From: Podila epigama
Lineage: Eukaryota; Mortierellomycota; Mortierellomycetes; Mortierellales; Mortierellaceae
Reading direction: 5' to 3'
Length of the DNA: 32,401 bases
Assembly: GCA_015679605.1 (NCBI GenBank)
Contig: JAAAVE010000117.1
Span: 1 to 32,401 of the forward strand
Notes under the pieces: model-generated
The model's input: the letters and a program-made list of their open reading frames with translations, nothing else
Database searches by the model: none
What the model was told of the DNA's origin: nothing
Position numbers and translations under genes: made by a program
Shown here: positions 12,237-22,480 of the stretch, one piece after another
Numbering within the stretch: the stretch's first letter is position 1
Layout of the letters: each line of letters starts with the position of its first letter

Positions 12237-15200
12237 CTACGTCTCCTTGGTGGTCACCTTGATGTGGTAGTCGCCCAGTTGCTGCTCCGTCAGTCCAGAA
12301 GGGCTGCCTACCACCAAATCACGGCCAGACGCAGACTTTGGGAACGCAATCACATCCCGAATCGATGGCGTCTCACACAGAATCGCCATCATCCGGTCAA
12401 ATCCAAGTGCAAGTCCTCCATGGGGTGGACATCCAAACGACAGCGCATCCACCAAATGTGAGAAACGAGACGTCTCCAGAGGTGTCATCTAGTGGTATAT
12501 AGCGTGCCACAAGCAATTTTCAGTTGCAGTTGCAGTTGTATGAGTATGTGTATAGTATGTATATGTATGCTGTATGCGTATGTGTATGAATGTAACAAGT
12601 TCAACATCAAAAGAATATATATACCCTACGTAAGAAACACAAGTTCATCTTTGACATACCTTCAACACTTTCTCAAACACATAGGTCTGGAGCTTTGGCG
12701 AGTGGATACGGATAGATCCACCTCCAATCTCCACACCATTCAGCACCAGGTCATAATGCTGTCCTCGAACCTTCTCGGGAGAGTGCTCAAGTAGCTCGAG
12801 GTCCTCAGCAACTGGTGCCGTAAATGGGTGATGCGTAGCCGCAAGTCTGTTGTTGTGGGTGCTGTTCTCGTCCGGCGAAAAGAGCGGGAAGCCCTCGATC
12901 CACAAAAAGTTGTACTTGTCAGAGGGCACCTCCAACAGACCTAAGGTTTAATGTTGTTGTCAGTGCGTGTGTGTACGTGTGTTTGTATGTGCAGAAGAAA
13001 GAACAATGAACAGGAGGCAGATATGAATAGGGGAGTATGGTATGAAAGAAAAAAACAGGGGTTTGGTAGAGTGATGGGGGGGAGGTCACTTGATTGAACT
13101 TTACCCTTCGTCTGAAGAAGTGCCGCAAGCTCTAGACGGACCTTGCCCATCGCCGTCTGTCCACCCTATTAGGTTGAACAACATTCATTCATGTTAAAAG
13201 CTTTACCCTTGACCATAACACTGTCTTGTAACATATAGCGTAACTCAAAGAAAAAAAAATTACAGAAAGGAAAGCAGGCCGCATATTCAGCATAATCGTA
13301 TCGCCTTCTTGAATGTTTAACCTGCGGTTAATCTCTTCACAGTCCACATCTGTTGGAAGATCGCCACTGTAAGGAAGTTTTCGAATCCATGAATCCATAT
13401 TGCTGCTAGTGACTTTAACCATAGTCACAACCTAGGATGGTATGACCATTTCATAAAAAAAAAAAAGAGTCAGTAGGATGTTAGGATGGAATTGGGTATC
13501 TCTCTTGCGCTGCATTACCATCACGTACCTTGGGCTGTGATTGTAACAGTCGCTTCAAATGGGCTCCGGCTGGTTTTATGTTGCTCTTTAATACAATAGC
13601 TTCAAGGACAATGTCTTTTGGCATGTCAACTACATGTTGAATCTGGTGTACAAAAAAAAACAAGCAAACGTTCGCATTGTTAGTTTCAAAGTATAGGCTA
13701 TTGTGGAAACAAATAGACATCAAGCTTGCTCCATACTACATACCTCAAGCCCAAATCGCGTATCTGGCTTATCAGACCCATACTATTTTTAACAATGAAA
13801 AGCAAGCATCATGGTCAGATACATTCTTTTCATGTGTGGAATAGAAACTACTCCAGAGATCAAAAACTAAGACTTGTCTTTACCTTCGCCATGGCCACCT
13901 GGTAGTTCATACGCGGGAATGACTGATTCTCAAACACTTCAGTTTTCTTCACTGTCCGCCAAACTGCCTTGACCAATCCTTCGACCAAGCCTTGAATGTC
14001 TTTTGCAGACCCAAAGGACACTTCCAAATCAATCTGTGGAGGAGAAAGAAAAAATGTGGTCTCTTATTAGCACGAATGACGTTCACATTCCTACTTATTT
14101 CTCTTTCCATATGCTATTTTTTTTCTTCTTATGTATCATTACCTGAGTAAACTCTGGCTGACGGTCGGCACGGAGATCTTCATCACGGAAACATTTAGCA
14201 ATCTGAAAGTATCTGTCAATGCCGCTAGACATGAGCAACTGCTTGTATTGTTGTGGGCTTTGAGGCAATGCGTAAAAGGCACCAGGATTCCGGGTAGGGA
14301 CAACAAACTCTCTCGCTCCTTCAGGTGTCGATTTGAAAAGCATTGGTGTCTCCACTTCCACGAAATCTATTTGGGGAATGGAATGATATATGTGGATGTG
14401 TACGCAAGTACATCTAAATCAGAATACAATATGCCTCTGCGTTCTTTAGACTTGACACCTCCTTAAGAAACGCCATAGTGTACCATTCTTTATCAGATAG
14501 TCGCGAATGACCCATGCTGCAAGTGAGCGGTTCCTCAGGTTCCTTTGAAGTGTATCGCGTCTCAAATCCAAGCACCTGTACTTTAAACGCGTCTCTTCAT
14601 TGACCTAATGAGAAAAAAGTATGCGAGGTGAGCCCTATTTCCTGAATCTTTCAAGGGTGGCATCCGAGAGGTGAGCTATCCTTAGATACATACCAAAGCC
14701 TTGTTGGATGGTAGGAAGGGGAGACTCTTGTGCGTCTTGTTCAAAAGGGTGACGGATGACAACTCGACCTCGATCTCTCCTGTCGTCATTATTGGGTTGA
14801 CAGCACTCTTCTCTCGAGCGACAATCCGACCTTCAGCACAGATGACGCTCTCTGCAGTGATATTCTGTAAGGTTTGGCGAAGCAATGTCTTGTCCTTTTC
14901 AGATCCCTTGAGTACCAATTGCACCGTGCCGGAAAAGTCTCTCAGGGGCAGAAACATTAGATCATCAGAGAACTTTCTAAGGCGCCACAACCAGAACAAA
15001 ATCAAAGAGAGAGAAAAATGTGGTCAAGTTGAGAAGCATTCCATGTAGACCTGGGTACCATTTTCTGACATTAACAATGTATTGAATATACCTAATGGTT
15101 TGCGCCCATCCTGTGAGGACAACCTTCTCTCCAATGTTATTTTTGGTGAGCTGACCGCATTTGTGGGTCCTGGAAGGAAAGTCGCCTAAAGTGTGACAAG

Positions 15201-15512
15201 TAGGAGATCGAGCGCGTGTACAGGNNNNNNNNNNAAAAAAAAAGAAAGAAAAAAAAGAGAAGATTGGCTCGTTTAGTGGGATGTAAACCAACTTTGTGCC
15301 GCGTTGATAGACCTTTGGTTTGATCCGGTACCGAACGTGACGCCTTCGAGGAGTTCTTCTTGGAGAGTTGAAGTTGGCGTCGAGTACGACCGATAGTTGT
15401 GAGGTAGGACTGCCATGGCTGATCTAGCCATTGCCGTTGGACGGCGCACGGTCATTGTTGTGAGGTTGTGCATGGCATAGTTTGCCACATGACGCAAACG
15501 AAGAGCATGCAT
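12237..15512 (-). CDS. MSD1: Aspartyl-tRNA synthetase, mitochondrial (bacterial type)
   Basis: Twelve exons join in phase: 15512-15293, 15185-15092, 14976-14694, 14604-14484, 14366-14143, 14033-13884, 13782-13744, 13642-13529, 13431-13264, 13165-13105, 12940-12660 and 12488-12237, giving about 668 aa. It charges mitochondrial tRNA-Asp. The N-terminus ([16 protein letters not shown]..., Arg-rich, few acidic residues, ending near RSYST) looks like a mitochondrial presequence. Next come the OB-fold anticodon-binding domain ([19 protein letters not shown]), class II motif 1 ([15 protein letters not shown]), motif 2 ([16 protein letters not shown]), the insertion domain ([10 protein letters not shown]) and motif 3 ([14 protein letters not shown]). 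[14 protein letters not shown] is diagnostic of bacterial-type AspRS. The first intron contains the N gap. Its donor is uncertain: GTTGGT at 15292 and GTACCG at 15331 both keep frame. An upstream in-frame ATG at 15626 would add 38 residues. Confidence 0.93.
15225..15234. other. Assembly gap of 10 N
   Basis: Ten N followed by an A-rich stretch fall inside the first intron of the AspRS gene. Ten is a conventional placeholder length, so the true size is unknown. The coding phase across the intron is unaffected if the gap holds only intron sequence. Confidence 0.99.
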
Positions 15513-15868
15513 GACGGAAGGGCTGCACGAATGAAGGAGAATGAATGCAGAAAAGAAAGGAAAACGGGATCTTTGTTTCAACAAATAGCCCGTTGTCCGT
15601 TTGAGGTGACTGCTGAAGAGAGACAACCCAACGCACAGCCTCGCTTTGTCGCCGTGTGATCCACAACGTGATTGGCCGACAGAGGGAAGCAGGCAAGGCT
15701 AAACTGGTTGTTGGCTGGCCTCCCCCTTTTTTTCTTGTGCGAGTCGAGTCTTGTGGGTAATTCGTTTGTTCATTCGTTCATTCTTTCATTCACTCTTCCA
15801 TTCATTCCTTTCTTTCATTCTTCCATTTCTCACACACTTTTCTTTTTACTTGCACCTCACCTACTACA
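15513..15868. promoter_or_regulatory. Divergent promoter region, AspRS / MOB4
   Basis: AspRS reads left and MOB4 reads right from these 356 bases. The MOB4 side carries a pyrimidine-rich tract of ATTC/TTTC words (about 15765-15838), the kind of CT-rich block often found just ahead of fungal transcription starts. On the AspRS side the sequence stays open in frame up to an ATG at 15626, which may mark a longer presequence. No clear TATA box was seen. Confidence 0.45.
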
Positions 15869-17363
15869 ATGCTAATGGAAGCACAGGAACACGACTCATA
15901 CATCAGAAGCAGCCCAGACCTGGACCACAATAACGCTCTCGATAGTCCAACAAAGTCTGGAGAAGGCACGGACCAAGACACGCATTCGTCCATTACAACT
16001 GTGTCCTCGCCACCTCCAAAGGCATTCCTCGAGAGAAATCGCCCAGGGACAAAGGACGAAGTGAGCACCTTTTTTTATTTATTTCTCGGTGCAACTGCTG
16101 TTCTGAAGCGAAGAAAAAAAAAGCTTGCACCCACTGATTGACCGCCCCATACTTATCGCAACGGATTCCTTCCTTTTCCTAACGACTACCAGAAACTGTA
16201 TCAGTGGCCACCTCGACCACTAGAGTCGATCGAATCACCTTTTGCCTTGCGTGAATACCTACAAGCGCTCATTCGACAGGACCCCCATAACGTAGATCTC
16301 TTGGTAACAGTACCGAACGAGCAAAACGAGAACCCATGGACATACGAACACTTATGGTAACGAACGACTCGCAAGTCAAGGCCGGCTTCATTTTGTTTTT
16401 ACTTTCATGGCTAATGGTTTTTTTTTTTTTTTTTACTTTTATTGCAGTCAAGTATGCTTAGAGTTAAACTACTTGATTGTCCAGGTTGAACCAGAGTGCA
16501 CTCCAGAGACCTGTCCTGAAATGAGAGCTGAGGAATGGATTTATTATTGTGCCACACATCCATCACCGCGTGAGGTAGGAAAAAAAGGGGGGGGCAAGGA
16601 AGGTTATTGTTTCTTCGTGTTTTGTTTTCACAAAAGGTTTATGACAGGTGCAACTGACATCCTTTTTGTGTTCTGTCTGCCCCACGGGTATCACAACCAG
16701 TGTTGCGCAATCGATTATTTGACTCATACACTAGATGGCGCATCTGCGCTGCTCAACAATTCTAAGCACTTTCCCAGCAGGTAAATCAAAAACAAAATAC
16801 CTGGACGTCCAAGATATGAGCTATTCTCTTCTAACAATGAAAAAAAACTCGTTCCAACATTTTTTTTTCTTTCTTCTTCCTTTTTCTTTTTTTGTGCATA
16901 GGATTGCTCTACCAGCAAGTGCTACCAAAAACTTTAGCTCGATTGCTCGTCGATTGTACAGAATTTTTGCCCACACGTATTTCCACCACCGCGATGTGTT
17001 CGACGCCTTTGAGGTATGGTTTATGTCTGTCTTCGTTATGTCACTGCAATAGGGTATTTCCAAATACTAATAAAAGGTGGTATGCTATATATCTGTCGTC
17101 GTTGATATGCAGGCCGAGACTTCGTTGTATGAAAGGTTCCTGAAACTCTGCAAGGCAAGAGGCATGATCACAGACAAGCTGATTATCATTCCAGAACAGA
17201 AACAGGAAGACGAGGCGCCTACACTGAGCACGCGGCAGGTAAAACGAGAAAAAATGAAAATACCCAATGTTACACCGTCATCGCCTTTGATTCTAACGAT
17301 TGCTGACTTTTGGCCGTTATGTAGATTATGACCCGTCCAACCGAAGAACAGCCAGGCGAATAA
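15869..17363 (+). CDS. MOB4: MOB4/phocein-family kinase activator (STRIPAK subunit)
   Basis: Seven exons join in phase: 15869-16060, 16193-16356, 16448-16574, 16701-16780, 16902-17013, 17113-17238 and 17325-17363, giving 279 aa. After about 50 disordered residues comes RNRPGTK, a hallmark of phocein rather than Mob1. The Mob fold follows with the family landmarks LYQWP, WTYEHL, CLELN, CAIDYLTHTLDGA, FPSR, RRLYRIFAHTYFHHR and FDAFE. The Cys pair in ECTPETCP and the His residues in HTYFHHR fit the family zinc site. MOB4 binds striatin and GCK kinases in the STRIPAK complex, which in fungi controls cell fusion, septation and fruiting. The extra N-terminal 50 residues and a short Glu-rich tail are the only departures from the roughly 225-residue animal protein. 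It shares its 5' region with AspRS and converges on the CENP-L-like gene. Confidence 0.93.
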
Positions 17364-17583
17364 ACGCTATGATACATTTTATTTTTTTTTGGAGTTGTCC
17401 CAAATGAGAAACGAAAAAAAAAAAAAAAAAAAATATGGACTATCCAGCGGATTGTCCGATGGCTTGCACAAATGTTGCAAGGTATTCTACTTTTTGTATT
17501 GCTGGAAAAATCTATTTGACAGAAAAAAGATACAATGTATAAGTGTACAGGTTACTCTCGTTTTTTTTTAATGATCAACTGCG

Positions 17584-19064
17584 TTACCGAAGGCATTTCA
17601 CCATCATCTTGTGAGGGCTTACTTTAAGCTTCCCTTCGCTGGCAATGTACCACACAGCACATCCTGCACGAGTCAAATCCAGCCGACAGAAATCTATTTT
17701 CATACTATCCGAGCAATGATCTTCTATTCCTTCCAATAGTCCCGCTTCAGAACCGGCCCCCCGGCTATAGGATGGAAAACGAAGAAAAGAACGATTAGCG
17801 AAGAAGGGCGAATATTGATTTATGGTAAGCCATGATGGCGTTGAAAACTTACGTCGCCAGTAGTTGTCGCGCTTCGTCCGCTGGTATTGTGACGGTGATA
17901 GTTCGAAGTCCAGCCAACTCTACGGGAAGAGCATAAGTAAGCTCAATAGGCCTATTTGCTTTATCACCTAGTATCAAAGGATGAACAAAATCAAAGGTAG
18001 GTGAGAAACCCCTGGACATTTCAACAACTCTATTTCAAGGGCTGTAGGATCAGAAAAAGAGAAAATAGACATTGATTGTACCACGAAAGTCTTCTTGTTC
18101 TGGTCCGTGGAGAATGTCTATCGTGTTGTTCACAATCCTGCGCAGGTCGAACGTCTGAAGAATGGAGCGGCGGATATGGCAGTCAAATTTCCGTTCGAGC
18201 CATTGGATGACTACTTGTGCAATTGTTGTTGGCGCCTTCATGAAGATGGTTGAGTAATAAGTAAAGTCTGTGGGGAGTTAAACAGCGAGGTGAATGTTAA
18301 CGGGACGATCCTCATTTTCTTTCTTTCTTTACAACAGCTCCTCTTACCTGCATGGTGTTGAGCATCATCGCCTTTAAGTGTATCGAGAAAAATGGCGCAA
18401 TAGTAAGGCAGGTCATTTGATTTTCCTTTTGGTCTGACAGTGACAGTAATCAAAAGACATTCCTGGTCCCGAGGAGCCGCGTCTTTGTCCCTCTCTTCAT
18501 CATTCAGATCCAAGAACTGGAACTCGATTTTTTTGACATCGCCCAGATCATCCACAATTTCATGAATATTTTGTCCGTCATTGTTGATCTGTCCTGGGAA
18601 GTGAAGGTTTCCTGTCGTGTTGGCAGCGGAGGTAAAGTTTCGAGCGTTTGCGCCGATATGTGCTTGGAGTTCGTTCTGGTATATGCCACAATGCCGTGTA
18701 TTGAATTGGAAGAAAGGTGTTGTTTTGTAAAGGCTCCATGTTTTGTTGAAGAGAATGGCTATAGTAGGGATAGGTACCAAAAAGGCCAAAGTGCAGGTCA
18801 GCTTTTTATTTCTTGTTATACGTTCAAAGAGAAATTCAACGTGGAAATGTACGTACAGGTGGGCGCTATCGTGACAGGTACATCGTTCAGTGAGTGTTGG
18901 CGTTGAAGAATAGGTTCAGGCGGTGGAGTGTTGAAGGTGTTGGTTCGTTTCGATTGTGAGGTGATGAATGACCGGAGGAGATTACGCGCCTTGATGTTGT
19001 GATCTATTGGTCGATGTGAAGGCTGACTAGCAGCCACATCGTCCATCTCCATGTCCATGTTCAT
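17584..19064 (-). CDS. CENPL: CENP-L/Fta1-like kinetochore protein
   Basis: Five exons join in phase: 19064-18857, 18758-18348, 18267-18082, 17967-17853 and 17764-17584, giving 366 aa, close to animal CENP-L (about 340). After a polar N-terminus comes the block W-L-KTTPFFQF followed by Y-NEL-AH, the pattern I recall for the CENP-L/Fta1 start (W-LY--SPLY-F). Later blocks VIQWLERKFDCHI, PIELTYALPVEL-GL-TITVTIP and the C-terminal DLTRAGCAVWYIASEGKLKV also match the family. CENP-L pairs with CENP-N in the constitutive centromere network and contacts CENP-A nucleosomes; the yeast counterpart is Iml3. It starts 279 bases from the divergent zinc-knuckle gene. The match rests on spaced motifs, so I hold it with moderate confidence; the gene structure itself is secure. 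Confidence 0.72.
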
Positions 19065-19343
19065 ATTAGGTGGTTAGTGAGGACAAAACAAAAAAAAAAT
19101 TAGCTTTGTGGAAAGGAAAATCCACTTGAGGGCTTTTTTGCGAGTCACTTTTCTCATGTTTTCTTGACCTTTTTTGGGCGAAATTTCTATTTTGCCTCTC
19201 TTTTGTTCTTTTTCCTTCATCTTTCGCTTTTTTTTTCTCCTGTTCAAAATATCAGACACACACACACACACATTCCTCCATACATTCATACACAGTCAAC
19301 AGCATAGTTTCTTTATACCTACTTTCCTTCTTTTTTATCAAGT

Positions 19344-21128
19344 ATGGACTCGTGGGGAACTACAACTCAAGATACCACTCAAGAGTGGAACCCAAATATG
19401 TTCTCAGGGGGCTCGACAAATGGTGGCGGCGGCTGGGCTACAACTGAAACGCAGCCTCAGTCTGGCGGTTGGTCCAGTGGCAACACTGGCGGTGATTCCG
19501 ATTGGCAGCAAATGGCAGCTCAGATGGAAGCAACTTCCATTAGCCATGATCATGAATCCTCACGCGGAGGTAAATAATAATGTGGATTCATTAGCACACA
19601 TACACATACACAAATAAAAAGCCAAAAATTTGGCTCGAATTTAATTCTCGCGCTTTGTAGTCAAGCTCTTGTTTTCTAACCATGTCAGTCGCTGCTGCTT
19701 TTTTTTTTCGTTCGTGAGTAGATGCTCCTCGACCTCGCAGACCACGTTCACCTGTTGATTGTAAGTTCTTCATTTTTTTTCTTTTTTTTCGTACATGGGT
19801 TTTCCGAGAGTTATTCTATCTGTTGCTGATAACCCACGTCCATTTTCTCTACTTGTTTCTATTTACAAACAGTTCCTCCTCCAACGCCTCTTGAAGAAGC
19901 CTGGCCAGCCTTCCTGGAAGCAGACGAGAGTCGTGATCTCGACGACGTCAAAGTTGCCCTGGCTGGCCTCTGCAACAGTTTCCGAGGTAGCTCTTGGCAA
20001 GATGTCGAAAAGAAGCTCCGAGACGAGGGTTGTAACACTTATCTGACGGCACTGGTAAGAAATGATTTCGAGCTTTGCATTGATTTCATCATCATGTGGT
20101 GATGCCACTGATGACCTTCTGTTTCGCTTTTTTGAGAGCTAATAAAAAAATCAAGAGAATAACCCTATCATCGTCATTCCTGTTCTACAGTCAGACAAGG
20201 TTATGTTTGGCTACACGCTTGTGAATCTTCGGGATGAACCTAGGCAAGAATACAGAGTCATTGCATCGTTTATCAAGCCAGGATCGGCAAGGTCGGGTCG
20301 TATGACGCTAGGTGCTGCCTCAAGCTATGAAGAGAACTTTGAACGTCTTGCAAGAGCAGGCATCGTCCGCCCAAGCGGCATTCCCAGGTGTCACAACTGC
20401 AAAGAGGATGGCCATATCGCAAACGATTGCCCCCAGGAGAAGATACTGCCCGTGAAATCGGAATACTTCAACAAATGTTACAACTGTGGTTCGGAGGATC
20501 ACAGGACGCGTCTATGCCCTGAGGAGCGTAAAGTGACGACCTGCAATAACTGCCAGAAGGAGGGACACTTGTCGCGCGACTGCCCTGAGCCTCGTGCAGA
20601 GATGACTTGTAACCGTTGTGGAGAAGTTGGCCATATGTCACGCGACTGCACTCAGCCTCGGACTGACATTACCTGCAACCGTTGTGGTGAAGTTGGGCAT
20701 ATGTCACGCGACTGCAACCAGCCTCGGATTGACATGACCTGCAACCGTTGTGGTGAAGTTGGGCATATGGCTCGAGATTGTGACCAGCCCCGGGTGGATG
20801 TAAACTGCCGTCGATGCGGTGAACCTGGACACATGTCGCGCGATTGTGGACAGGCAAGAAGCGCAGTGTGCTACCGGTGCGGAGCTGAAGGACATCGCTC
20901 CGCCGACTGCGACTCGCACGATCCGAATTCGACTATCGATGGCCAAATCAGGGATGTGATTTGCCATAAGGTATGCAAAAGCAAGGAACCGGAATGCAAG
21001 ACGATGACAATCGCAATTGCCTATACTGACTTGAGAGATTTTCTGTTGCTTTTTGAACATAGTGTAAAGAGCCTGGCCACATGGCGTTTGAGTGCCCCAT
21101 GAGGAGACAAGCTGGTTACGGCTTCTAA
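19344..21128 (+). CDS. CCHC zinc-knuckle nucleic-acid-binding protein (nine knuckles)
   Basis: Five exons join in phase: 19344-19569, 19722-19760, 19873-20054, 20191-20970 and 21063-21128, giving 430 aa. The first 90 residues are Gly/Ser/Trp/Thr-rich and disordered. A conserved helical region follows (TPLEEAWPAFLEADESRDLDD), as in the fungal 'zinc knuckle factor, ZNF9 type' family. From residue 216 there are nine CX2CX4HX4C knuckles, starting CHNCKEDGHIANDC and ending CHKCKEPGHMAFEC. Knuckles 4-7 sit in a 22-residue tandem repeat. The last intron falls inside the ninth knuckle, after CHK. Such proteins bind single-stranded RNA or DNA; CNBP, Byr3 and Gis2 act in translation and mRNA control. 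A similar role is inferred. Yeast Gis2 is only knuckles, so the long N-terminus marks a different subfamily. Confidence 0.9.
20602..20865 (+). repeat. 66-base coding tandem repeat (4 units)
   Basis: Four in-frame units of 66 bases (20602, 20668, 20734 and 20800) each encode one knuckle plus linker, beginning TCNRCGEVGHMSRDC. Units 2 and 3 are nearly identical over their first 35 bases, including silent positions, which points to recent duplication or gene conversion. The fourth unit is more diverged (CRRCGEPGHMSRDC). Confidence 0.9.
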
Positions 21129-21362
21129 GGCAACTTGAGTATGCGGTGGAAAAGAGCATTTGGACGAGGTCATTTTTTGAAGGACCTTGGACTCTCATCA
21201 TTGTGAGTATCCAAATTTGATGCAAGAATTTGTTTTTTTTTTTCTTGCGATACACTGCTTCTCTTTTCCAATCTTTCCAGCCACTGGCTGATGTATATGA
21301 ATAACAACATATTGCGCATTGCATGACAATACAAAAAGAACACCTTTGAAGATATACACTTC

Positions 21363-21368
21363 AATAAA
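21363..21368 (+). terminator. Candidate poly(A) signal AATAAA of the zinc-knuckle gene
   Basis: AATAAA lies 235 bases past the stop codon and is followed at once by an A-run, in the 297-base spacer shared with the convergent NAA30 gene. Fungal poly(A) signals are loose, so this is a candidate only. Confidence 0.35.
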
Positions 21369-21425
21369 AAAAAAAAGAGGATGAACCGCCCTCTCCCATT
21401 TTTTTCTTGCGCATGTGCTATGATA

Positions 21426-22233
21426 CTATGCTTGGGGGTCCTCAATGTCCTGCATATCCTCCTCCTCTGATGTGGGTGGATTACAAAAGAGCTTTAGCCG
21501 AAAGGCGTCGACGCCGTTGAGATAGTAGCGGTATAGCCGTTTTTCCTTGATGAAACCCATTTGTTGGTACAGTGCGATGGCACTCGTGTTTGTGTACTCT
21601 GTTTCGAGGACAATCTATAACGACGAGGGTTTGAAAAGGCCAAGCATCCAAAAGGTCAGCATCATCATGGCTCCGATGAGAAAAAGAAGAAAGAAAAGCA
21701 AAAAGAAAACAAGGAACCTGCCTCGTCCGCGCCTGCTGACTTCATTGATTCGATGGCCATGAGGACAAGAGTGGAGCCGATCTTTCGTTTTCTGTATTCT
21801 TTAGAGACGGCCAACATGGCAATATAACCGCGTTTTGATTTCAAGCGTCCATGATAGTCGAGTCGGCAGACAATGACACCTATACAGACGTTCTTTTCTC
21901 TATCCATTGCCTAGGAAAGGAGTCGCGTAAGTATGTGTGACTCCCTGTGTGCCTGCCTTTGGTAGTCATGGCATTGTTGTTTGTAGCTTTCTTCCCTCTG
22001 CCGCAACAAGAGTATCATGGTGTGGTTTTTTCTTTTTTTTTTTTTTTTACCAAGAAGGAGAGCTTGGGCCACTGGTGTAGAAAGTAGCGGTAAGTGTATA
22101 TGGAATATGGCTCCGAGAGATCGTTTTCGATCAGGGCCATCATACCCGCGAGCTGGTGTTCTGATTCATAGCCGACGTAATCGATGGGTGGTAAGGGTGT
22201 TGGAATGGAAGGTGTGGTCGTCTCTGTGCTCAT
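21426..22233 (-). CDS. NAA30: N-alpha-acetyltransferase 30, NatC catalytic subunit
   Basis: Three exons, 22233-22051, 21910-21722 and 21614-21426, give 186 aa. NatC acetylates the N-terminal Met of proteins starting Met plus a hydrophobic residue, at the ribosome. The family landmarks are all present: [57 protein letters not shown] and [18 protein letters not shown] chose the ATG at 22233; the frame stays open upstream but has no ATG. Two features are odd. The second intron has no usable GT donor in phase; GC at 21721 (GAG|GCAGGT) restores the family sequence ADE|IVLETE, so a GC-AG intron is likely. The acetyl-CoA loop, usually R-x-x-G-x-G, reads RKRKIGS, with Lys in place of the first Gly. 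The tail ([11 protein letters not shown]) is acidic. Confidence 0.92.
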
Positions 22234-22480
22234 TTGAGTTGAATGCTTCTTTCCCTTTTTTGCTTGCTTCTTTGGAGTGTTTTTTGGGAGGGGTGAAAGT
22301 GAACAGCTCTTTGCTTGTCTCTTTTTTTTCAATGGCTGTTCGACTTCAGGGCAAAAAATCTGTGAATGGGATGTGGCTGAGCTCTATACCCAAGAATAAA
22401 GAGAATGGGCGTGAGATCAACTCTCTTTCTCTCTCTCTTCTCTCTCCCCAATCTTCCATTCAAAGCAAGGAGCCATCATC

